In this document: positions 6,446-10,413 of the stretch, piece by piece
How the letters are laid out: each line of letters begins with the position of its first letter
Position numbering within the stretch: the first letter of the stretch is position 1
NCBI GenBank assembly: GCA_030611185.1
Contig: JAUWQG010000024.1
Location: forward strand, 1-10,413
Length of the DNA stretch: 10,413 bases
Origin: Nitrososphaerota archaeon
Lineage (GTDB): Archaea; Thermoproteota; Nitrososphaeria; Nitrososphaerales; Nitrosopumilaceae
Reading direction: 5' to 3'
Translations under genes and position numbers: made by a program
Notes under the pieces: model-generated
Databases searched by the model: none
What the model was told of the DNA's origin: nothing
Seen by the model: the letters and a program-made list of their open reading frames with translations, nothing else

Positions 6446-6460
6446 CCTAGAAAAGCTAGG
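6446..6460. repeat. small inverted repeat at the kinase gene start
   Basis: CCTAG-aaaag-CTAGG, a 5-bp stem with a 5-nt loop, starting one base upstream of the GTG of the histidine kinase. It overlaps the expected transcription start for that gene. It is short enough to be chance; a regulator site or weak leader hairpin is possible. Confidence 0.25.
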
Positions 6461-6467
6461 CATGAAG

Positions 6468-6477
6468 TATAAAAATA
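6468..6477. promoter_or_regulatory. shared TATA-like element of a divergent promoter
   Basis: TATAAAAATA on the plus strand reads TATTTTTATA on the minus strand. It sits at the exact middle of the 57-bp gap and is centred about 29 nt from the ATG of the Hpt gene (6502) and about 29 nt from the GTG of the kinase gene (6444). Either or both genes could use it, with almost leaderless transcripts. Confidence 0.5.
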
Positions 6478-6501
6478 GGAGATGTTATTTCTTGAACAGT
6501 C

Positions 6502-6861
6502 ATGTCTGATGAATTCCTTAAAGTTGCAACTCAGGAAATAAACGATGAACTATCTAGTATTACCAAAATTCTAGATTCTTGTAAAAATGACATTGATGTC
6601 TCAAAAAATTCTGACAAAATTGAACAACATATGCATAAAATCAAGGGATTGGCCCCTATGATGGGAAAAGAAAACGTAGGAAATTTGGCAAAAACCCTTG
6701 ATTCCGTGTTAAAGAAAATTGTTTCAGGATATCGGGTTGATGGATTCTATGAACCTCTTTCTATCTCAATTAAACAAATGACTATTGCTATGGAAAAAAC
6801 CCATGATTTGGGCGAAGTACAGGTGCAAATTTCCGATATTGCTTCAAAAATCATTGATTAA
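6502..6861 (+). CDS. stand-alone Hpt (histidine phosphotransfer) protein
   Basis: A 119-aa, all-helical protein. The Hpt signature HKIKGLAPMMG (45-55) has the phospho-acceptor His45 and the Lys48-Gly49 that follow in HxxKGxA domains. Two helices before and two or three after (NLAKTLDSVLKKI at 61-73, then about 84-119) match the Hpt four-helix bundle. There are no kinase or receiver modules, so it is a free phosphate shuttle or sink between a histidine kinase and aspartate receivers. It is transcribed away from the kinase gene and is followed by the CheY-like gene 36 nt downstream, so these three proteins probably form one pathway. ATG 6502 is the first start and lies about 29 nt from a TATA-like box. 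The domain was identified by motif and length only. Confidence 0.85.
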   Translation: MSDEFLKVATQEINDELSSITKILDSCKNDIDVSKNSDKIEQHMHKIKGLAPMMGKENVGNLAKTLDSVLKKIVSGYRVDGFYEPLSISIKQMTIAMEKTHDLGEVQVQISDIASKIID

Positions 6862-6885
6862 TTATTTTTTAATATGGTAAGTTAT

Positions 6886-6890
6886 GAGGT
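6886..6890 (+). promoter_or_regulatory. Shine-Dalgarno site for the CheY-like gene
   Basis: GAGGT, complementary to the ACCTC of the archaeal 16S rRNA 3' end, sits 7 nt before ATG 6898. It is the clearest ribosome binding site in the window, in line with translation of a downstream cistron of a shared Hpt-receiver mRNA. Confidence 0.55.
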
Positions 6891-6897
6891 CATCTAA

Positions 6898-7257
6898 ATG
6901 GCAAATATTATGATTGCAGATGATTCGGATGCAATTCGCCTAGTCTTAAAAGATATTTTGGCTATTGGAAAACACACTGTTGTAGCAGAAGCAACCAATG
7001 GCGATGATGCTGTAGATTTGTTTTTCAAGTCATCTCCTGATTTATTATTACTGGACTTGGCAATGCCAAAAAAAGACGGTTTAACTGTATTAAAAGAGAT
7101 TATAGAAAAAAATCCTGGAGCCAAGGTTATCTTAATAACTGCAAGTGATGATCAAAAAATAATAAACCAGTGTTTAGAAATTGGTGCCTCATCTTACATC
7201 TCAAAGCCTTTTGATTTCAAGGAAGTCCTAAAACAAATTAATGAAACTTTAAATTAG
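6898..7257 (+). CDS. CheY-like single-domain response regulator
   Basis: A 119-aa receiver domain with no output domain. Acidic pocket Asp8-Asp9 (IADDS), phospho-acceptor Asp53 in LLLLDLAMPKKDG (49-61), switch Thr81 (LITAS), Tyr100 and conserved Lys103 (SKPFD) are all present, so it should be phosphorylatable. With no DNA-binding part, it must act by binding a partner or by passing phosphate to the Hpt protein encoded just upstream. A clear ribosome binding site precedes its ATG. The PIN-ATPase-KH gene follows 60 nt downstream on the same strand; there is no sequence reason to link the two in function beyond proximity. It could serve a chemotaxis-like or a general phosphorelay role. Confidence 0.94.
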   Translation: MANIMIADDSDAIRLVLKDILAIGKHTVVAEATNGDDAVDLFFKSSPDLLLLDLAMPKKDGLTVLKEIIEKNPGAKVILITASDDQKIINQCLEIGASSYISKPFDFKEVLKQINETLN

Positions 7258-7258
7258 A

Positions 7259-7287
7259 AATTTAGGATTCAAGCAAACTAATTTAGG
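7259..7287 (+). repeat. two direct AATTTAGG repeats upstream of the PIN-ATPase gene
   Basis: AATTTAGG occurs at 7259-7266 and again at 7280-7287, 21 bp apart, about two helical turns. They lie upstream of an AT-rich TATA-like stretch (about 7291-7306) before TTG 7318. They could be a regulator site, but are short and AT-rich. Confidence 0.25.
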
Positions 7288-7317
7288 GCTAATATTATTA
7301 TAAAAATTGGAAAAGTT

Positions 7318-9135
7318 TTGGCTAAAATTGTTCTTGATACCAGTGTAATCATTAACGGATTATTCACAGCCCAAGTAGAGTCTGGGAACATTCGAAATTC
7401 TGAGATAATAATACCTCAGGCTGTAATTGATGAATTACAATCTCAAGCATCTCAGAAAAAAGATCAAGGGTTTTCAGGATTAAGAGAAATTAAAAACCTC
7501 AAAGATTTATCAAAAATTTTTGGATTAGAAATCATCATTCAAGGTACTCATCCTTCTTCTGAAGAAATTCGCATGGCTGGACGAGGAAAAATTGATTCAA
7601 TTATCAAAGATATCGCAAAGAAAAATCAGGCTACTTTGTATACTTCTGATAATGTTCAGCATCTGGTTGCACAAACTGAGGGCGTAACATCAGTATTTTT
7701 GCATTCTATTTTCAAAGAAGAAGAACTTGAATTTTTAAAATATTTTGATTCTGAAACAATGAGTGTTCACCTGAAAGAAAATCTTTCTCCATTGGCAAAG
7801 AAGGGTAAACCAGGTTCTTTTGTATTGACTAAGATAAGCGATGAATTACTAACACGTGATGACTTGGATTTTATGGCAAAACAAATCTTAAACACTACAA
7901 AATTTTCGGAGTCTAGTACACTTGAGATTTCTAAAACTGGTGCATCTGTAATTCAATACAAAGATTACAGAATTGCAATTACTACGCCTCCTTTTTCTGA
8001 ATCTTATGAGATTACTATCGTTCATCCTATTGTAAAACTAAACTTGGATGACTATTCGATCTCTGCAGAATTGATGGAACGTTTTGCAGATAGAGCTGAA
8101 GGAATTGTTATTTCTGGCCCTCCAGGTTCAGGAAAAAGCACTTTGGCATCTGGTCTTGCAAATTTTTACCATGGCCAGGGAAAAATTGTCAAGACCTTTG
8201 AGTCTCCACGAGACTTGCAAGTTGATCCCGGAGTTACTCAGTATAGTAAACTTGATGGTAGTTTTGATAACACTGCTGATATTTTGTTGTTAGTTAGACC
8301 AGATTACACTGTTTTTGACGAAGTAAGGAGGAGAGAGGATTTTCTTACTTATTCTGATTTGAGATTAACGGGTGTTGGAATGGTTGGAGTAGTCCATGCA
8401 AATTCTCCATTAGATGCAATCCAAAGATTCATCGGAAAAATTGAGCTTGGAATAATTCCAAATATCCTTGATACGGTAGTATTTGTAAAAGATGGGCAAA
8501 TTGAAAAAGTGTATGACTTGGAGCTCAAAGTCAAAGTGCCTACTGGGATGACGGAATCGGATTTGGCAAGGCCTGTAATTGAGATTAGGAATTTTGAAAA
8601 CAATGCCCTAGAGCATGAAATCTACACATTTGGTGAGGAAAATGTCATTGTTCCTATTGGTAAAAAACCTCAAAAGGTTGGAATCGAAAAACTCGCTGAA
8701 GATAAAATTAGAGAAACTTTCAAACGATACGATCCACAATCTGAAGTAGAAATTTTATCCGATAATCGAGTTAGAGTGTCAGTTGACAAACAGGCCATCC
8801 CCTCCATTATCGGAAGGGGCGGTTCTAACATTAATGATATTGAAAAATCTCTAAACATACACATCGATGTAGTTGAGCGTGATTCATCATCTAATCCTGG
8901 TTCTGGGGATTTACCATTTTCTTTTTCAGAGTCTAAGACTTCTCTTGTCTTAACTGTAAGTAAAGAATTCACTTCTCTACATGCAGATATTTTTGTAAAT
9001 GACAAATATGTCACAACAGCTAGAATAGGAAAAAAAGGCCAAATTAAAATTCCCCGACGTTCTGATGTTGCAAAAAATCTAATGCAGCTTGCAAACTCGC
9101 AAGATGAAATGCGTATTTATCTTAAAGATTTTTAA
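7318..9135 (+). CDS. PINA-like PIN domain-ATPase-KH protein
   Basis: A 605-aa archaeal multidomain protein. N-terminal PIN nuclease-like domain with the acidic set Asp7 (VLDTS), Glu39 (IDEL), Asp93 (KIDSI) and Asp111 (TSDN), all present. After a linker (about 135-240) comes a VirB11/PilT-like ATPase: Walker A GPPGSGKST (267-275), Walker B TVFDE with Asp334-Glu335, and a His box VVHANSP (358-364). A KH domain follows with IPSIIGRGGSNI (494-505, GxxG loop GRGG), then a basic C-terminal beta domain (about 545-605). The Sulfolobus homologue PINA forms a hexamer, binds the Holliday-junction resolvase Hjc and promotes branch migration, so a role in recombination or fork repair is likely. The KH domain also allows RNA binding. 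The start is TTG at 7318, needed to complete the first PIN strand. The 3' end overlaps the convergent mntR-like gene by 14 nt. Confidence 0.93.
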   Translation: MAKIVLDTSVIINGLFTAQVESGNIRNSEIIIPQAVIDELQSQASQKKDQGFSGLREIKNLKDLSKIFGLEIIIQGTHPSSEEIRMAGRGKIDSIIKDIAKKNQATLYTSDNVQHLVAQTEGVTSVFLHSIFKEEELEFLKYFDSETMSVHLKENLSPLAKKGKPGSFVLTKISDELLTRDDLDFMAKQILNTTKFSESSTLEISKTGASVIQYKDYRIAITTPPFSESYEITIVHPIVKLNLDDYSISAELMERFADRAEGIVISGPPGSGKSTLASGLANFYHGQGKIVKTFESPRDLQVDPGVTQYSKLDGSFDNTADILLLVRPDYTVFDEVRRREDFLTYSDLRLTGVGMVGVVHANSPLDAIQRFIGKIELGIIPNILDTVVFVKDGQIEKVYDLELKVKVPTGMTESDLARPVIEIRNFENNALEHEIYTFGEENVIVPIGKKPQKVGIEKLAEDKIRETFKRYDPQSEVEILSDNRVRVSVDKQAIPSIIGRGGSNINDIEKSLNIHIDVVERDSSSNPGSGDLPFSFSESKTSLVLTVSKEFTSLHADIFVNDKYVTTARIGKKGQIKIPRRSDVAKNLMQLANSQDEMRIYLKDF

Positions 9136-9583
9136 AATTCTCTAAGATTTTGGGATTTGATTTCAGGAATGTTATGAATTTCCGTAATTGTTTGATGGTT
9201 TTTGGATTCAAGTGATGTTCAATTCCTTCTGCATCTTGGTTTGCAGTTTCGTATCCTACTCCAAGGATTTCAAAAAATTCTAGTAAAATTCCATGTTTTT
9301 GACGAATACCTTCTGCAACTTGAATTCCTTTTTTAGTTAGATTAATTCCATGGTATCTTTCATATTCCAAAAATCCATCCTCATCTAATCTTTGAAGCAT
9401 TTTGGTAACACTTGGAGCACTCACATGCATGTATCGGGAAATATCCAAAGTGGTTGCATATCCTTTGAGTTCTACTAGTTCTGATATAATTTCTAAATAA
9501 TCCTCCATCCTGGTGCTGAAATTGGTTCTTTCTAATTGGTGAGCGGCTTTGATTGACTCTAATCTCTTGGACTCTTTTTTCAA
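9122..9583 (-). CDS. mntR: MntR-type DtxR-family metal-dependent repressor
   Basis: A 153-aa metal-sensing transcription regulator: winged-helix DNA-binding domain (about 25-90, recognition helix near SAPSVTKMLQRL, 55-66) then the dimerisation domain. By alignment with Bacillus subtilis MntR, its metal ligands Asp8, Glu11, His77, Glu99, Glu102 and His103 correspond to Asp28, Glu31, His97, Glu119, Glu122 and His123 here; all six are present, favouring Mn2+ over Fe2+ sensing. It lacks the C-terminal SH3-like domain of DtxR/IdeR. A 25-residue basic extension precedes the usual MntR start (Met26). TTG 9583 is supported by a TATA-like box about 28 nt upstream; Met26 (ATG 9508) is the alternative. 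No manganese transporter is in the window, so its targets are elsewhere or unknown. It converges with the PIN-ATPase gene, overlapping 14 nt. Confidence 0.92.
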   Translation of the reverse strand: MKKESKRLESIKAAHQLERTNFSTRMEDYLEIISELVELKGYATTLDISRYMHVSAPSVTKMLQRLDEDGFLEYERYHGINLTKKGIQVAEGIRQKHGILLEFFEILGVGYETANQDAEGIEHHLNPKTIKQLRKFITFLKSNPKILENFKNL

Positions 9584-9606
9584 TATCTTGTTTTTACTGA
9601 TTATCT

Positions 9607-9615
9607 AGTATAATT
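9607..9615 (-). promoter_or_regulatory. TATA-like box for the mntR-like gene
   Basis: The minus strand reads TTATAC, centred about 28 nt upstream of TTG 9583, which fits a leaderless mRNA starting at that codon and supports the long N-terminus of the regulator. Confidence 0.4.
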
Positions 9616-9684
9616 GAATTCTTTTATCGCAAAATCTAGCTATTTGAAATTGACTTGGGGGTGGCCTGTTTTGATCTTTGAATC

Positions 9685-9693
9685 TTAACTAAT
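9685..9693 (+). promoter_or_regulatory. TATA-like box for the 115-aa gene
   Basis: TTAACTAAT is centred about 27 nt upstream of ATG 9716 and no Shine-Dalgarno sequence is present, consistent with a leaderless transcript. The 132-bp gap to the divergent mntR-like gene thus holds two promoters; I see no convincing operator palindrome in it. Confidence 0.35.
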
Positions 9694-9715
9694 TTTTCCT
9701 AAATTCCTCTATTGT

Positions 9716-10063
9716 ATGGCAGACCAGTTAAAGGCTCGACTAGATAAATTACGTAAAATACATGAAACGACACATAGAAGGGCTAGTCTTTATTCTGATG
9801 TTGCAAAGCTTGATGATGGCCATACCAAGTCTTTGGGATGTCTCCAAAAAGCTTCTGCACCAGGCAAAAAACTCCAAAAAGTTGGATTTCTTATGCTTTG
9901 GGTCCCAGAACCCACTGGTGTAACTTGTGCCATTGGTGGTCCAATGATTGTTGCAGGAAGATATCTTGATAAAAAATACAATGGAACTACTATTCATGAT
10001 ATCGGATATGAGACAAAAAATACACTATCTTCGTTGAGTGATTTTAAAAAATCCATACTTTAG
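9716..10063 (+). CDS. small protein with one hydrophobic segment, unknown function
   Basis: I do not recognise this 115-aa protein. The N-terminal half (1-55) is basic and helical, with LKARLDKLRKIHETTHRRASLY likely to be one amphipathic helix (about 5-26). A hydrophobic stretch follows at about 57-82, VGFLMLWVPEPTGVTCAIGG and beyond, interrupted by PEP, which could be a single membrane helix or re-entrant hairpin. The C-terminal tail is polar. The two Cys residues (42 and 71) are far apart. ATG 9716 is the first start in the frame and has a TATA-like box about 27 nt upstream. It is transcribed divergently from the mntR-like gene, so it might be a metal-regulated membrane protein, but that rests on position only. 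A T-rich terminator follows. Confidence 0.75.
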   Translation: MADQLKARLDKLRKIHETTHRRASLYSDVAKLDDGHTKSLGCLQKASAPGKKLQKVGFLMLWVPEPTGVTCAIGGPMIVAGRYLDKKYNGTTIHDIGYETKNTLSSLSDFKKSIL

Positions 10064-10070
10064 TTTAAAA

Positions 10071-10114
10071 AATTATTTGAATAATTGTTGTTATTTTTGA
10101 ACAAGCATTTTTTT
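10071..10114 (+). terminator. AT-rich hairpin and T-runs ending the 115-aa gene
   Basis: AATTATT-TG-AATAATT (10071-10086) is a 7-bp inverted repeat shortly after the stop codon, followed by T-runs at 10094-10098 and 10108-10114. Archaeal RNA polymerase terminates at T-rich tracts, so this should end the 9716-10063 transcript. The hairpin itself is weak. Confidence 0.5.
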
Positions 10115-10120
10115 AATTAA
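10112..10120 (+). promoter_or_regulatory. TATA-like box upstream of the structured RNA candidate
   Basis: TTTAATTAA, centred near 10116, lies about 26 nt upstream of the GG that opens the predicted stem at 10143. A transcript from it would begin almost exactly at the base of the hairpin. The core TTAATTAA is palindromic and could work in either direction. Confidence 0.35.
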
Positions 10121-10141
10121 CTTTCAAAACTATGTGTAATA

Positions 10142-10216
10142 AGGAAGTTCACGGCAAGAGCTCTAATTATGCCCCCTCTAGGCCTTGCGTGAGCTACCAT
10201 TAACAATACTATTTTT
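10142..10216 (+). ncRNA. candidate structured RNA or leader element
   Basis: A sharply GC-rich block (31 of the 56 bases at 10143-10198 are G or C) inside very AT-rich intergenic DNA. It folds into a long hairpin: 10143-10144 with 10197-10198, an A-A mismatch, 10146-10153 with 10188-10195, a bulged G at 10154, and 10155-10158 with 10184-10187. A small GCC/GGC hairpin (10171-10173 with 10181-10183) closes a 7-nt loop inside. The one wobble pair (T10148-G10193) is allowed only in the plus-strand RNA, favouring that strand. A TATA-like box precedes it at the right distance and a T-run (10212-10216) follows. I cannot match it to a tRNA, C/D or H/ACA guide RNA. It could be a free small RNA, a leader of the gene at 10268, or a short coding segment (a 23-aa ORF runs through it). 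Confidence 0.42.
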
Positions 10217-10267
10217 AATTTCGCTTGAAATAGAATCAATTGAATACTAGTTTGGATATTGGAAGTT

Positions 10268-10413
10268 ATGGCTGAGAAGAAAAATGAAATTGAAGAGCTA
10301 ATTGAAAATATGATATCTGGTGGCGATGATTTAGTTGATCATCTCAAGGAAGTATTGCCTGATTCATTGGCCGAAACTCTGATAATGTTTCATGAATCAA
10401 ATGTGGCCAATCT
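10268..10413 (+). CDS. 5' part of an unrecognised acidic helical protein (cut by window end)
   Basis: An open frame from ATG 10268 to the window edge gives the first 48 residues, starting MAEKKNEIEELIENMISGG and continuing with DDLVDHLKEVLPDSLAETL. It is acidic, predicted mostly helical and has no Cys or membrane segment so far. GGAAGTT immediately precedes the ATG, a poor Shine-Dalgarno match, and the same seven bases open the structured element about 118 nt upstream. Codon use is normal for the window and the frame stays open, so it is probably a real gene. No family can be named from this fragment. Confidence 0.6.
   Translation, partial: MAEKKNEIEELIENMISGGDDLVDHLKEVLPDSLAETLIMFHESNVAN

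Noticed and set aside
8670..9014. 114-aa minus-strand ORF
   Set aside because: Antisense to the KH region of the PIN-ATPase-KH gene, which is clearly coding.
10071..10086. Second copy of the 1303-1320 operator
   Set aside because: AATTATT-TG-AATAATT shares only GAATAATT with the 18-bp palindrome, lies after a stop codon before T-runs, and fits a terminator better; shared AT-rich words are expected by chance.
10117..10200. 27-aa minus-strand micro-ORF through the same block
   Set aside because: No promoter or ribosome site stands out and it would be antisense to the favoured RNA strand; kept only as an alternative.
10142..10200. tRNA or C/D-box guide RNA
   Set aside because: No T-loop GTTCRANNC, no acceptor/anticodon arrangement, and no C (RTGATGA) or D (CTGA) boxes at the ends of the element.
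10132..10203. 23-aa plus-strand micro-ORF through the GC-rich block (starts MCNKEVHGKSS)
   Set aside because: It coincides with the hairpin and uses codons rare in this window; the upstream TATA-like box is too close for its ATG. The structured RNA reading explains the GC content better, though coding is not excluded.
1..10413. Mobile element, CRISPR array or defence island
   Set aside because: No transposase, integrase, terminal repeats, spaced repeats or nuclease-toxin pairs were seen. The PIN domain belongs to a housekeeping ATPase fusion, not a VapC toxin.

Overview
The window reads as chromosome from a low-GC ammonia-oxidising archaeon, most likely a Nitrosopumilus-like member of the Thaumarchaeota/Nitrososphaerota. 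The reasons are strong AT bias, many TTG and GTG starts, TATA-like boxes about 25-29 nt upstream of start codons with few Shine-Dalgarno sequences, an archaeal PIN-ATPase-KH protein, and small proteins of a type I associate with this phylum. This placement is inferred from the sequence alone. I see no insertion sequence, integrase, tRNA, rRNA or CRISPR array.

Left part (1-2571): an OppD/DppD-type peptide ABC transporter ATPase (+) ends one base from the end of a convergent minus-strand cluster of three small unknown genes. These are a 127-aa protein (tentatively DUF6659-like), a 31-aa C2H2 zinc-finger microprotein too short for ordinary gene callers, and a 94-aa charged helical protein. An 18-bp perfect palindrome lies just before the last of these. 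A VTT/DedA-like membrane protein (+) diverges from the cluster.

Middle (2568-6444): a compact minus-strand series runs histidine kinase, 56-aa acidic microprotein, TldD-type metallopeptidase, family-4 uracil-DNA glycosylase and AAG-type 3-methyladenine DNA glycosylase. The last three are separated by 3 nt or overlap by 17 nt, so two base-excision repair enzymes appear to be translated together with TldD.

Right part (6445-9135): a 57-bp divergent promoter separates the kinase from a stand-alone Hpt protein and a CheY-like receiver (+), giving the parts of a phosphorelay. A PINA-like PIN-ATPase-KH protein, linked to Holliday-junction processing in Sulfolobus, follows. It overlaps the 3' end of a convergent MntR-type regulator whose metal ligands are all present.

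Right edge (9584-10413): a small unknown protein with one hydrophobic stretch, then a roughly 200-bp intergenic region. That region holds a T-rich terminator, a TATA-like box and a GC-rich, strongly foldable segment that looks like an undescribed structured RNA or leader. It is followed by the 5' end of an unrecognised gene. The best leads for something new are this RNA candidate, the two hidden microproteins and the 18-bp palindrome.
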